Origin: Nitrospira sp.
Lineage (GTDB): Bacteria > Nitrospirota > Thermodesulfovibrionia > UBA6902
Length of the DNA stretch: 64,000 bases
Assembly (NCBI GenBank): GCA_016784355.1
Contig: JADHUV010000012.1
Coordinates: 1-64,000 of the forward strand
Reading direction: 5' to 3'
The position numbers and the translations under genes were made by a program. The notes below the pieces were generated by a model. It was not told where the DNA came from, searched no databases, and saw only the letters and a program-made list of their open reading frames with translations. Below are positions 25,852 through 35,341 of this stretch, piece after piece. Each line of letters opens with the position of its first letter. The first letter of the stretch is position 1.

Positions 25852-26655
25852 TTAATGCTTCAGTTTATCTGAATATATGTTGCAAAAATTAACCGCATTA
25901 TCATCGCAGACTTCTACACATCGACCGCAGTTAATGCATTCGCCTGAACGCACAGAACTGCTGAGGGTGCCTACTATAGAGAGCACCTGAGGTTCCGGGC
26001 ATACCTCCAGGCATTTCATACACATTGAACATTGTTGCAGATTATAGCCGACTCTGAGTAACCCGTAACGACCAATAATTGCATAAAGCCCGCCAACCGG
26101 ACAGAGATGTCCACAGAAGCCGTTTTTAACCCCGAACATATCAAAGAAAAATATTGCAAGTAGATATGTCCATCCTGTGCCAAAACCGTACATTATTCCT
26201 CTATGCATCATGCCGATTGGATTGATCGATTCATATGCCGCAATTTCCAGAATTCCGGAAAGTATAAGAGAAATTCCAATAACCCAGTAGCGAGCTGAGC
26301 GCGAAAAATCCCATGAACTTATCGCGACTGATGGTAAGGACCGTCGTAATCCGGCCGCAGCATCCGTAATGATATTTATCGGGCAGACCCATGCGCAAAA
26401 TGCTCGGCCGCCAAGTATTGCATAGAAAAGTAAAACGATTGCAGCGCCGATAAACAGGTCAGATGCAGCAATGTGGCCGGTGAACAGGTTTTGCAGGACC
26501 GCCAGAGGATCAGAAAGAGGTATCGCATTCATAATTTTTGCGGAGCTCAGATTACCTCTAAGCACATTCCATCCAAACACATTTCCGCTTATGAAGAGCA
26601 GAAGGATGCTCAGTTGAGTAGTGCGTCTAGCGATTGTATAGCGTCCTTTTTTCAT
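25852..26655 (-). CDS. napH: NapH, quinol dehydrogenase membrane iron-sulfur subunit
   Basis: This 267-residue protein has four membrane helices. Two cytoplasmic CxxxCP-type motifs (CAWVCPINI and CGHLCPVGG) and two C-terminal [4Fe-4S] motifs (CSMCMKCLEVC and CINCGRCVEVC) are as in NapH, which oxidises menaquinol with NapG. No NapC is encoded here, so NapGH is the likely quinol-side route. Confidence 0.93.
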   Translation of the reverse strand: MKKGRYTIARRTTQLSILLLFISGNVFGWNVLRGNLSSAKIMNAIPLSDPLAVLQNLFTGHIAASDLFIGAAIVLLFYAILGGRAFCAWVCPINIITDAAAGLRRSLPSVAISSWDFSRSARYWVIGISLILSGILEIAAYESINPIGMMHRGIMYGFGTGWTYLLAIFFFDMFGVKNGFCGHLCPVGGLYAIIGRYGLLRVGYNLQQCSMCMKCLEVCPEPQVLSIVGTLSSSVRSGECINCGRCVEVCDDNAVNFCNIYSDKLKH

Positions 26656-26665
26656 TATAGTTGTC

Positions 26666-27487
26666 TCAAAACTCTTCTTCGTTCAGATAGTCCACGGCTT
26701 TTTTGCTGCTTCTGGGGGTCATGGTAGTGACTCCTTCATCGGCGTTATCGATAGTCTTTTGATCAATCCGGCTTCTTTCCGTAAGATATCGGGAACCCGT
26801 TTCTCCAGTTGCCAGTTTAACAGGCAGGATGAATATTGAAGCCCTGCTTGTAACGCATGCCTTTTCACATAGTCCGCAGCCTGTGCAGACATTACTATGG
26901 ACAACCGGAGCATGCAGGGCATGTTTGCCGGTACGCTCGTTTCTGGATAGATCAATCGTGATAGCGCTATCTATCAAAGGACATGCCCTGTAGCATGCAT
27001 CACACTGAATTTCGGAATAGGCGATACAGCTGTTTCGGTCAATGACTGCCAGTCCCATTTTTGATTTATTGATATCCAGTGCCGGGCTGCCGTCATCCTT
27101 TAAAATGCTTACAAGCATGCTATCCAGAGCACCAGACGGGCAGGCAGGGACGCATGGAATGTCTGTGCACATGTAACAAGGGGTCTCCCGGGGTATGTAG
27201 TACGGTGTCCCCGGAGGGCCTGGATATCCGGGGGCGGTCAGCTTCAGTGAATCGTAAGGGCAGGCCTCTGCGCACATGCCGCATTTTATGCACTTTGCAA
27301 TAAACTCTTCCTCCGGCAATGCTCCCGGAGGTCTGATAGCAAGAGGTGCGGCTTTTCCCTGTTCGATTATTCCGCCCCATGCGGCACCGCCTGCTATGGC
27401 GAGTCCAGCATTTCTCACGGTCTTTAACAGAAAATCTCTTCTTCCGGGCATCACCGCCTCATCTCCTTTGCCTTCTTGTTTACTCAT
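26666..27487 (-). CDS. napG: NapG, ferredoxin-type quinol dehydrogenase subunit
   Basis: This 273-residue protein has a TAT signal (GRRDFLLKTVRNAGLAIAGG) and four cysteine clusters (CIKCGMCAEAC, CYMCTDIPCVPAC, CDACYRAC, CTGCGLCEKAC), enough for four [4Fe-4S] clusters. It hands electrons from NapH towards NapB/NapA. The gene adjoins the stop of napA (27488) without a gap. Confidence 0.93.
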   Translation of the reverse strand: MSKQEGKGDEAVMPGRRDFLLKTVRNAGLAIAGGAAWGGIIEQGKAAPLAIRPPGALPEEEFIAKCIKCGMCAEACPYDSLKLTAPGYPGPPGTPYYIPRETPCYMCTDIPCVPACPSGALDSMLVSILKDDGSPALDINKSKMGLAVIDRNSCIAYSEIQCDACYRACPLIDSAITIDLSRNERTGKHALHAPVVHSNVCTGCGLCEKACVTSRASIFILPVKLATGETGSRYLTERSRIDQKTIDNADEGVTTMTPRSSKKAVDYLNEEEF

Positions 27488-30259
27488 TTACACCTTATAT
27501 ATCTTGACCGCACACTTTTTAAAATCGGTCTGTTTAGATATCGGACACGTAGAATCCAGGGTTACCTTGTTGATCAAAACCCGCTCATCAAACCATGGTA
27601 CAAATATCAGTCCTCTTGGCGGTGTATTTCTGCCGCGTGTCTCAACCCTGGCCTTCACCTTTCCTCTTCTTGATTCAATCCAGATGAGCTGACCCTGTTT
27701 CAGGCCGCCTGCTTTTGCATCAGCGATATTCATATAACAAAGGGCTTCTGAGACAGCCCTGAACAGCTCGGGTACACGCATTGTCATAGTACCGCTGTGC
27801 CAGTGTTCCAGCACCCTTCCGGTACAAAGCCAGAGAGGGTAGTTGGTGTCAGGTATTTCTGCAGGCTCTGCATAGTAGCGGAGAAATATTTTTGCCTTGT
27901 TTGGAATCTTGATCTTATCAGTGCCTTTAGGGCCGAAGAGATCTCCTTTGTTAAGTTCCTTAAAGGCCTTTCCATAAAAGGCAAATTGTCCGTGATTGGC
28001 GGCCTTTGCGTATGGATCATAATCGGCATTAAACCGCCAGTCTGTTTCCTTGCCGTCTATCACAGGCCACTTCAGACCTCTGACCTTGTGGTATACATCA
28101 AAGTGGGCAAGGTCATGACCATTGCCTGTTCCGAATTTTCGGTATTCTTCCCAGAGATATTTTTGAATGAAAAAACCGTACCCCTTGAAGCCCTCGATAT
28201 CTCTGCTGTCTCCTTCAGCCTCGGAGTTCAAGAAATTATCTCCAACCTTGTCAGGCCACTTGTATGATCTGGCCTCAGTGTTTGCAAACAGCACATCGAA
28301 CAGGGTATCGGTCTCTTTGTAACCCATTGCTTTGGCCTTTGCGATGACATTCGGCAGGGTGACCTTATCATTGATCTTATGGGCCTTCCATACGTCCTTC
28401 AGCTGAAACCTTTTTGCAAACTCTGTTATCTGCCATGTATCGGATGTGGCCATTCCGACCGGAGTAACCTGCTGCCTCCAGTGCTGAGTCCTTCTTTCGG
28501 CATTTCCGTACGCACCCCATTTCTCAAATATCATTGCACTTGGGAGAATCAGGTCAGCCACCTTTGCGGATATGCCGGGATAGGCATCAGACACTACCAG
28601 GAAGTTGTCCATCTCGCGTGCGGCCTTGATCCAGTGATTAAGGTTGGCCGCGTTCTGCCAGGGGTTACACACCTGAACCCATGCCCATTTGATATTGCCG
28701 TCTTCAAGGTCACGCATCATTTTCATGACATGAGAACCCACGACAGGGTTTAAGGTATCTTCAGGCAGTTTCCAGATCTCTTCTGATTTCTTACGATGTT
28801 GTGGATTAGCTACTACCATATCTGCCGGCAGCCTGTGTGCAAAGGTTCCTACTTCTCTTGCGGTACCGCAGGCGCTTGGCTGACCGGTCAGGCTGAAGGC
28901 ACCGTTTCCGGGCTGGGCCTGTTTGCCGAGCAGAAGGTGTACCATGTATATCTGTTCATTGACCCAGGTTCCCCTCGTGTGCTGATTGAATCCCATAGTC
29001 CAGAAGCTTGTTACTTTACGTTTGTCTTTTGTGTAGTAATCAACAAGCAGCTTTAATTTATTCTTGAAATTTTCCAGGGATTCATCGGGGTCGCCCTTGG
29101 CCAGTTTTGCAACATAGTCCAGGGTGTAAGGCGCAAGACCTTTTTTGAAATCCTCAAACTCAATCAGCCAGTGCTTACCTGCCTTGTCCGCATTTTTCAT
29201 AACCATCTCTGAACCGGCCTTGATACCTAAAGCACTCATACCGTGGGCCTCGGCCTCAGTAATGATTTTTGATGCCTGTTTGGCAACGGTATCTTTTTCA
29301 GCGTTACTAAATCCGGGGTGATCTTTGTTGCCTCTCATCCCGTAACCGATGTCCACAGGGCCAGTTGCAAAAACACAGTTCTTATTTACAAAATCCCAGT
29401 CTATGGCCTCTGGCCTGTTATAAACTATTTCGCGGGCTATATAATTCAGGAGTGCCAGATCCGTGCTGGGTTTAAATATGATTTCCAGATCAGCCAGGTT
29501 GGAGCAGCGGTTTGAAAAGGTTGAAAGATTGATGACTTTCACATGGTCAGGCTTGCTGAGTTTTCTGTCAGTTATCTTTGACCACAGGACCGGATGCATC
29601 TCTGCCATATTTGCGCCCCATAAAACTATAGAGTCTGCATGATGCATATCATCATAATTGCCTGCCGGTTCATCAATTCCGAAGGTCTGTATGAAACCCG
29701 CAACCGCGCTTGCCATACAGTGACGTGCATTAGGGTCAATATTGTTACTTCTGAATCCGGCCTTCATCAGCTTAACTGCAGCTACACCTTCCATTATTGT
29801 GTACTGCCCGGAGCTGAATATTCCAACGCCTTTCGGTCCGAGCTCTGCATAGGTTTTTTTGAACTGTTTTTCCATCTCAGAAAAAGCCCGCTCCCAGGTA
29901 ATTGCCTTAAACTTGCCTTTCTTATCAAACTCGCCATCGCTGTTTACTCTTAGAAGCGGCTCCACTAATCTGTCTGCTCCGTACATGATCTTGGCATTGA
30001 AATAACCTTTGATACAGTTCAGTCCCATATTAACGGGGGCCAGGGGATCACCTTTAACTGCGACAATCATGTCATTCTTTGTCGCTACCATGATGCCGCA
30101 TCCGGTGCCGCAGAACCTGCATACGGCCTTGTCCCAGCGCCATCCGGCCTCTGTCTGGCGGGCAACTGCCAAGGCATCCTCAGGCACACTTAGGCCTAGT
30201 GCGGTGGCCGCGCTGACGGCCGCGGTGGTTCTTAGAAAATCCCTTCTTGACAGTTTCAT
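27488..30259 (-). CDS. napA: NapA, periplasmic nitrate reductase catalytic subunit
   Basis: NapA reduces nitrate to nitrite in the periplasm with bis-MGD molybdenum and one [4Fe-4S] cluster. The 923-residue protein has a TAT signal ([20 protein letters not shown]), cluster cysteines Cys47, Cys50, Cys54 and Cys82, and ARHCMASAV with the Cys that binds molybdenum. The length is slightly above that of proteobacterial NapA (about 830), as in some deeper-branching forms with insertions. It is the first gene of napAGHBD. A divergent promoter region with a Crp/Fnr-type palindrome lies upstream. Confidence 0.96.
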   Translation of the reverse strand: MKLSRRDFLRTTAAVSAATALGLSVPEDALAVARQTEAGWRWDKAVCRFCGTGCGIMVATKNDMIVAVKGDPLAPVNMGLNCIKGYFNAKIMYGADRLVEPLLRVNSDGEFDKKGKFKAITWERAFSEMEKQFKKTYAELGPKGVGIFSSGQYTIMEGVAAVKLMKAGFRSNNIDPNARHCMASAVAGFIQTFGIDEPAGNYDDMHHADSIVLWGANMAEMHPVLWSKITDRKLSKPDHVKVINLSTFSNRCSNLADLEIIFKPSTDLALLNYIAREIVYNRPEAIDWDFVNKNCVFATGPVDIGYGMRGNKDHPGFSNAEKDTVAKQASKIITEAEAHGMSALGIKAGSEMVMKNADKAGKHWLIEFEDFKKGLAPYTLDYVAKLAKGDPDESLENFKNKLKLLVDYYTKDKRKVTSFWTMGFNQHTRGTWVNEQIYMVHLLLGKQAQPGNGAFSLTGQPSACGTAREVGTFAHRLPADMVVANPQHRKKSEEIWKLPEDTLNPVVGSHVMKMMRDLEDGNIKWAWVQVCNPWQNAANLNHWIKAAREMDNFLVVSDAYPGISAKVADLILPSAMIFEKWGAYGNAERRTQHWRQQVTPVGMATSDTWQITEFAKRFQLKDVWKAHKINDKVTLPNVIAKAKAMGYKETDTLFDVLFANTEARSYKWPDKVGDNFLNSEAEGDSRDIEGFKGYGFFIQKYLWEEYRKFGTGNGHDLAHFDVYHKVRGLKWPVIDGKETDWRFNADYDPYAKAANHGQFAFYGKAFKELNKGDLFGPKGTDKIKIPNKAKIFLRYYAEPAEIPDTNYPLWLCTGRVLEHWHSGTMTMRVPELFRAVSEALCYMNIADAKAGGLKQGQLIWIESRRGKVKARVETRGRNTPPRGLIFVPWFDERVLINKVTLDSTCPISKQTDFKKCAVKIYKV

Positions 30260-30617
30260 AGTATCCTCCCCGTTTATATTAATAACTGAATTATAGTTTA
30301 TCTATTACTTTAAAAGTATATAATCTGACCCTTTGTCCATATGATTCGCATCATATACCTTAGCCGACGGATAATAATTTAATGGAAGTATTCTATGGAA
30401 GTATCAGGTGGATAGTGCAGGGTGAAACGGGTTGATATCTCTAATGTCTTGATTAATATAGTTAAATTATGTCTAAATAAGTGAAGTTTGTAAGGATGGC
30501 TTGCAAATTTCTAAAGGAATGCTAATATGTGTATTAAATAATAAAACTAATGAATATCGTAAGTTATGAGGTGCCGGCGTGATATCTGTAAAACTTTTAA
30601 ACTGGAGAGAAATATAT
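30260..30617. promoter_or_regulatory. Divergent control region between napA and the octaheme cytochrome
   Basis: About 358 non-coding bases between two genes of nitrogen respiration, read outward in both directions. The only clear site is the palindrome at 30339-30356. The rest is AT-rich with no ORF of substance. Confidence 0.7.
30339..30356. promoter_or_regulatory. Crp/Fnr-type operator ATATGAT-N4-ATCATAT
   Basis: A perfect 7-4-7 inverted repeat, ATATGATTCGCATCATAT, centred about 88 bp before the napA start and 270 bp before the cytochrome start. Its TGAT-N4-ATCA core equals the core of the FNR/DNR consensus TTGAT-N4-ATCAA. A Crp/Fnr regulator is encoded at 53430-54110. Confidence 0.6.
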
Positions 30618-32084
30618 ATGATTATGTTACTTAGCAGAATCCATCTCATTATCCTAATGTTTATAATGGCCATAGCAGCCCCGGCTGCTGCTGCGGAGAT
30701 GATACAGATGGAGCTTTCTGATGACAGCAGGGAGTGTGTTGAGTGTCATAAAGGCATTAATGTAAATATATACCAGCAGTGGGGCAACAGTAAACATTTC
30801 CGGGCCAATGTCGGCTGTTACGAGTGTCACAAGGCCTGGGAGGAAGATATTGATGCCTTCGAACATGAGGGCAAGCTGATTTCTATTATTGTCTCGCCTA
30901 AGGATTGCTCACGCTGTCATGAAAAACAGGTGGAGGAATTTGTTAACTCGCACCATGCCAAGGCCGGCAGGATCATGGGTTCTCTGGACAATATCCTGGC
31001 TGAACAGGTCGAGGGTAACAGGGGTATGAAGACCGAGGGTTTTCCGGATGGTATATCAGCGGCAGCGGTAAATGGCTGCTGGCAGTGTCACGGCTCTGTA
31101 GTAAAGGTTAATAAGGATGGCCGCCTTGACCCTGCAACCTGGCCGAACACCGGCATTGGACGGGTGAACCCTGACGGTTCTGAGGGCAGCTGCACGGCAT
31201 GTCATCAAAGACATGAGTTTTCCGTAGCTCAGGCGCGGCAGCCGGAAAACTGCGGCAAGTGCCATATGGGTCCTGATCACCCGCAAATCGAGATATATAA
31301 GGCATCCAAGCACGGCATTAATTATTATGCCAATAAGGAGCGGATGAATCTTGAGTCATCAAAGTGGGTAGTAGGCGAGGATTATTTCGCGGCCCCAACC
31401 TGTGCTACCTGTCATATGTCCGCAACGGATGATATGCCGGTCACCCATAATGTGGGCCTGCGTATTAAATGGAATAACAGACCTCCTCAGCTTAAACTGG
31501 CTCATGAGACCGATAAAAAATGGGGTCTTGAGTCGGCAAATATAACTGGTGATATGAGAAAGTCCAATATGGTCAATGTATGTGTGAAATGTCACAATGA
31601 AAACTTTGTAGAGGCCTTTTACATTCAATATGAGGCGCAACTGCAGCTATACAGCGAAAAATGGGCAAAGCCCGGTGCGATGCTTTATGCAAAAGCCACA
31701 GAGGTACTGCAGGCGGTTAAGGGTACGGCCTATGCAAGATTTGCCCAGAAGGTTGATTATACGTGGTTTGAACTCTGGCACCACGAGGGCCGCAGGGTGC
31801 GTCATGGAGCATCTATGATGGCCCCTGACTATACCCAGTGGCATGGAAACTATGAGCTTGCAAAACATTGGTACGGCCAATATATTCCGGAGCTAAAAGA
31901 AGTTGCAGAGATGGGTAAGAAAAGCGATAGTCCTTTAGCAAATGAGCTTGCTATTGATCTTGAGGCAATGATTGATGAAGTCATGAATTCTGATAATCAT
32001 AAGTGGTCTATCGGCAAGGAAGATGAGGCCACAACTGCTGAAAGGGAAGCGAGACGGAAGCAGTTTCTGGAACATTATGAGTAA
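30618..32084 (+). CDS. Octaheme hydroxylamine oxidoreductase-like cytochrome c (HAO family)
   Basis: This 488-residue periplasmic protein has a signal peptide (LIILMFIMAIAAPAAAA). I count eight CxxCH motifs: CVECH, CYECH, CSRCH, CWQCH, CTACH, CGKCH, CATCH and CVKCH. The heme number and the C-terminal WHHEGRRVRHGASMMAPDYTQWHG stretch match octaheme HAO-like proteins. HAO itself oxidises hydroxylamine. Relatives beside nap genes in campylobacterial-type nitrate ammonifiers are thought to reduce nitrite to hydroxylamine or ammonium, and the neighbourhood here favours that direction. I chose ATG 30618, which has GGAGAG eight bases upstream, over the GTG at 30579. Whether the Tyr cross-link of true HAO is present needs an alignment. 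Confidence 0.88.
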   Translation: MIMLLSRIHLIILMFIMAIAAPAAAAEMIQMELSDDSRECVECHKGINVNIYQQWGNSKHFRANVGCYECHKAWEEDIDAFEHEGKLISIIVSPKDCSRCHEKQVEEFVNSHHAKAGRIMGSLDNILAEQVEGNRGMKTEGFPDGISAAAVNGCWQCHGSVVKVNKDGRLDPATWPNTGIGRVNPDGSEGSCTACHQRHEFSVAQARQPENCGKCHMGPDHPQIEIYKASKHGINYYANKERMNLESSKWVVGEDYFAAPTCATCHMSATDDMPVTHNVGLRIKWNNRPPQLKLAHETDKKWGLESANITGDMRKSNMVNVCVKCHNENFVEAFYIQYEAQLQLYSEKWAKPGAMLYAKATEVLQAVKGTAYARFAQKVDYTWFELWHHEGRRVRHGASMMAPDYTQWHGNYELAKHWYGQYIPELKEVAEMGKKSDSPLANELAIDLEAMIDEVMNSDNHKWSIGKEDEATTAEREARRKQFLEHYE

Positions 32085-32397
32085 GGCTGGTTGTCCCTAC
32101 ATCACTTGTCATTCCACGACTCGTCTACTTCGGGCAGGTTTGAAACCTGCCTCTACATAGTTCATCATTAGTTGCTTTCATGTTAATCAATGTTCCGGGC
32201 GCACACAGGGGTACGCCCCTACGTGGTGTCTTTCGTAATTCCTTCCGGTCGGGGTGTATTATAGGGGCGGCAATGGTCTTTTGGCGTTTTTATGAAATTT
32301 ATTTATCGTTTGTTTTGAGATAATTAGATTTTGGATCAAATTAATGGCTTATCTTTCTGGATTTTTGCGTTGCATATGACATACACTAAAAAGAGTT
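32085..32397. other. Intergenic region with dispersed palindromes
   Basis: About 313 bases without a gene. It contains CGGGCAGGTTTGAAACCTGCC-type repeat sequence at about 32130-32150 and a GGGCGCACACAGGGGTACGCCCC element at 32197-32222. Confidence 0.6.
32197..32227. repeat. Dispersed intergenic palindrome, GGGCG...CGCCCCTACGTGG family
   Basis: Same family as 24944-24967 and 41527-41554. GGGCG and CGCCC arms flank ACACAGGGGTA, then CTACGTGGT follows. Confidence 0.65.
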
Positions 32398-33135
32398 ATG
32401 TTTGTAATATCACTGATCCTGTCTTTTCTTTTAATCCCGGCTGTCGCGGATGCCTGGGGCCCTCTGACACATGTCTATCTTGGATACCAGATACTTGATC
32501 TGGGCGCATCTCTTATACCGCTTGGCATATACAGCATAATCAATAATTACAGAAATGATTTTCTCTATGGAAACCTCAGTGCCGATATAATCCTCGGGCG
32601 TCGGTTTCAGGGGCTTGAGAAAAGTTCCCATAATTGGGAGGTTGCATGGCGAATATTGGAGTCATCTGAATCTGAGAGGCAGAAGGCCTTTGCATACGGC
32701 TATCTAATGCATCTTTGTGCAGATACTGTGATTCATAACCATGACAATTTGAAGTTATCTTTCAGTCATTCCATACTGGAATTGAGATCGGACAGTATTC
32801 TGGATAAGAAGTATAGAAGAATCATGAAGAACCTGGATAAATATATGCAGAAGAAAAATGACATTTTTTTGGAAAAAACGCTCGAAAGTCTTATATTTTC
32901 CTTTAAAACAAATAAACGGATATTTAAGGGACTTCTTGTGCTTTCAAGGCTGCCGAGTTATACGCCGGTCTCAAGTTTCATTGATAAACGTTTTACTGAG
33001 CAAATATCCCCTGCAGATATACGCGAGATTCACAAATTATCGCTTATCAGGATGTTTGAGTTGCTTAATTGCGGTAGAGATTCTGCGGCTTTGAAGCATA
33101 ACCCCCTCGGAAAATATCAGAAAAAAGCCTCTTAG
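32398..33135 (+). CDS. Zinc-dependent phospholipase C family protein
   Basis: This protein has 245 residues. The signal peptide is followed directly by WGPLTH (20-25), the start of mature zinc phospholipase C, where the Trp N-terminus and His ligate zinc. Further candidate ligands are GNLSADI, SHNWEVAW, YLMHLCADTVIHNHD and others, rich in His and Asp. It is probably exported and may cut phospholipids, though many family members have unknown substrates. No clear Shine-Dalgarno is seen. Confidence 0.8.
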   Translation: MFVISLILSFLLIPAVADAWGPLTHVYLGYQILDLGASLIPLGIYSIINNYRNDFLYGNLSADIILGRRFQGLEKSSHNWEVAWRILESSESERQKAFAYGYLMHLCADTVIHNHDNLKLSFSHSILELRSDSILDKKYRRIMKNLDKYMQKKNDIFLEKTLESLIFSFKTNKRIFKGLLVLSRLPSYTPVSSFIDKRFTEQISPADIREIHKLSLIRMFELLNCGRDSAALKHNPLGKYQKKAS

Positions 33136-33267
33136 CTAAAAGATTTAGCAATACAGTATAGCGTCTTTATATTGTATTTTTTGCCTGAATTCTGTTACGA
33201 TTTACCTCACCGCAGAGTCTATAATCGCAGTATGACATGATCTATTACAGGGGGTTTTGCTTAATAC

Positions 33268-34071
33268 ATGGAAGATACGGAAGCCAAATCCATTATAGAA
33301 TCCATTTTGTTTATGGCCGGAGAGCCTTTATCCATAGACAGGATGAGAAACTTGATAGATGTAGACAAATATAATACGGAACGTCTTTTACATGAACTAG
33401 TCAGTGATTATTCTACCCGGCACACCGGTATCCTGATAGTTGAGGTAGCCGAGGGATTTCATATGGTTACTAATCCGGCATGTGCCCCATGGGTAAGAAA
33501 ACTGCTCTCCACTTCCGTGCCGAAAAAATTATCACAGTCTTCCCTTGAGACCATGGCTATAATCGCTTATAAACAGCCTATTATTAAGGCGGAGATTGAG
33601 GCCATAAGGGGTGTAAATTCAGACGGTGTGGTGAAGACCCTGCTTGAAAGGCATCTGATAAAAATTCTTGGCAGGAGAGAGGCTCCGGGAAGACCCCTTA
33701 TGTATGGAACCACGATGGAGTTTCTTCAATACTTCGGGCTGAAGAATCTCACGGAGCTGCCGACACTTAAAGAGTTTGCCGAGGTAAATATTCCGGAACC
33801 TATGGAACAGGCTGAATGGGTGGTAGATGAAGGTCCCTCTTCTCACTCAGAGGAAGAGGGAAACATTGAGTTTGTCCATGATACACCAGAAAATAGCGGC
33901 CATGAAGAAGCCGTTTCAGAAGATATTGATGCAGAAGAACAGATAGCTCAGGCTGAGACATTGACTGAGGAGCAGGATGATGAGATGCAGCCCATACAGG
34001 AGAATGAAGATGGGACTGTTGAAGAATCAGGTGATGGGGATGAGACCAGGACTGCTGAAGCTGGAGAATGA
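33268..34071 (+). CDS. scpB: Segregation and condensation protein ScpB
   Basis: ScpB binds the SMC-ScpA kleisin complex and helps chromosome condensation. The 267-residue protein has the two winged-helix domains (IIESILFMAGEPLSIDRM and LETMAIIAYKQPIIKAEIEAIRGVNSD, LLERHLIKILGRREAPGRPLMYGTT). A long acidic tail (about residues 185-267, Glu/Asp rich) extends beyond the usual 190 or so residues. scpA is not next to it. Confidence 0.93.
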   Translation: MEDTEAKSIIESILFMAGEPLSIDRMRNLIDVDKYNTERLLHELVSDYSTRHTGILIVEVAEGFHMVTNPACAPWVRKLLSTSVPKKLSQSSLETMAIIAYKQPIIKAEIEAIRGVNSDGVVKTLLERHLIKILGRREAPGRPLMYGTTMEFLQYFGLKNLTELPTLKEFAEVNIPEPMEQAEWVVDEGPSSHSEEEGNIEFVHDTPENSGHEEAVSEDIDAEEQIAQAETLTEEQDDEMQPIQENEDGTVEESGDGDETRTAEAGE

Positions 34072-34109
34072 GATGAGTGTTTAAATTTTAAATGCAGGCA
34101 GTATAAATC

Positions 34110-34280
34110 TTAATCTGTAGAATTGCTGCCATCGTTTTTATTTTCAGGAGCGCAACCCTCTTTTATAGACACATCTCTGGAAAATTCCGGGCAGCGAATG
34201 TCCTTTCCGCTTACTGAAAATTTTTTCTGGCAGGTAGCTCGCCAGGCGCATATTACACATGACTCTTTGTTGATATTCAC
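34110..34280 (-). CDS. Small Cys-rich protein, 56 aa, downstream of DUF116
   Basis: Translated by hand from a GTG at 34278-34280 with GGAG eight or nine bases upstream. The product begins VNINKESCVICAWRATCQKKF and continues SVSGKDIRCPEFSRDVSI. Four cysteines (8, 11, 17, 30) could hold a metal or cluster. It follows the DUF116 gene by 29 bp on the same strand. Short proteins of this CxxCAWR...C...RCP(D/E)FSRDV look accompany DUF116-type genes in anaerobes as I recall; the function is unknown. Confidence 0.7.
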   Translation of the reverse strand: MNINKESCVICAWRATCQKKFSVSGKDIRCPEFSRDVSIKEGCAPENKNDGSNSTD

Positions 34281-34309
34281 GGCTTATACTCCGTTAGTAT
34301 GGGTTTTTG

Positions 34310-34867
34310 CTACAACAGTTCTTTTATCTTGTTCCATTCCACAGTGTTATTAACACAGTCGTATACATTAAGGCGCAGGCCCTGTGTTTTGATCTTTCTA
34401 CGCTCAACAGCCAGTCCGTTATTGGAGATGTTTTCTGCCCTGATCCCTTTCTCAATTTCATAGTCGCAGGCTACCCCGATTACACCCCGGAGATTTTTCC
34501 TTGTTATAAGTCTTTTGGTAAAGCCGACGCTCGGGGTGATATAAAACTGATAGTTCCTGCTCAGCGCTGTCTCGCGTATATCACCGCAGCCGCACAAGTT
34601 GCAGCTGTTACAAAGTATGCCGTCTGTCTTGGAAAATCTGGCAGGACATTTATCATTGATCAGGCAGTGCGGTAATATCACTGCAACTTCATTCTTTGCA
34701 ATTTTAATGAAGTCCTCGCGATAGTAAGCATTGATGACCGACATGATATCAGACCGCTTAAGACTGAGGAGTCCCTGGAGCTTGTATCTATAAAGATGGG
34801 AGATGAATTTGAGTTTTTTTATCATATTCGCGGAAGAGCTGTTTTCATATCCCTCAATTTTAAGCAT
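34310..34867 (-). CDS. DUF116 family protein
   Basis: This protein has 185 residues from ATG 34867 (191 from a TTG at 34885). LPHCLINDKCPARF and CNSCNLCGCG are the cysteine motifs of DUF116, which probably bind an iron-sulfur cluster. ITPSVGFTKRLI and GVIGVACDYE follow. The family is found in anaerobes, often near methyltransferases or formyltransferases; the function is unproven. It is slightly shorter at the N-terminus than many members. Confidence 0.82.
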   Translation of the reverse strand: MLKIEGYENSSSANMIKKLKFISHLYRYKLQGLLSLKRSDIMSVINAYYREDFIKIAKNEVAVILPHCLINDKCPARFSKTDGILCNSCNLCGCGDIRETALSRNYQFYITPSVGFTKRLITRKNLRGVIGVACDYEIEKGIRAENISNNGLAVERRKIKTQGLRLNVYDCVNNTVEWNKIKELL

Positions 34868-34995
34868 AAGCGGCAGGATAATCAATACTTCATGGCTTCA
34901 GGTCTCAGGAAATATTTATAACTCTATGCTTTTTCATTAAGTGATTGACAGGGTTCCGTATGTATGATAATTATCTTAAATAAAGGGTGAAAACT

Positions 34996-35286
34996 ATGGA
35001 ATTGAAAAAAACAAAGCACCCGGGCGGACGATCAGGCATGGAACAGATAATGCAAAATAGATTGGATCATTGCACGTCAGTAAGTTACGCATTTAAATTT
35101 GGACAGATAGCAGTAACGCTCGGTTTTGTAACTCAGGAACAGGTTAGTGAGGCGCTTATGGAACAACTCTCACTGAAATCTACGGACAGATTGAGACCTA
35201 AGAAACTTATAGGAGAGATACTGTTTGAAAACGGTTGGATCACATTCCGACAGATCGAACAGGTTTTGGAGGAACTTTTTCTTTAG
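34996..35286 (+). CDS. Small protein resembling the N-terminal domain of GspE/PilB ATPases
   Basis: This protein has 96 residues. FGQIAVTLGFVTQEQVSEALMEQ and RPKKLIGEILFENGWITFRQIEQVLEEL repeat a helical 'LG-x-I-T-x-Q-x-L' pattern typical of the MshEN/GspE-N type domain, which in some proteins binds cyclic di-GMP. It stands alone without the ATPase. A PilZ gene follows 55 bp downstream. AGGG precedes ATG 34996; a GTG at 34987 is the alternative. Confidence 0.6.
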   Translation: MELKKTKHPGGRSGMEQIMQNRLDHCTSVSYAFKFGQIAVTLGFVTQEQVSEALMEQLSLKSTDRLRPKKLIGEILFENGWITFRQIEQVLEELFL

Positions 35287-35341
35287 TATGATCTTGCAGT
35301 CACTCTCGCTATTTAAATAATCTGTATATTATGGAAGAAAA

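Noticed and set aside
34123-34675. Plus-strand ORFs over DUF116 and the small Cys protein
   Set aside because: No family pattern. The minus strand carries the recognised cysteine motifs and ribosome sites.
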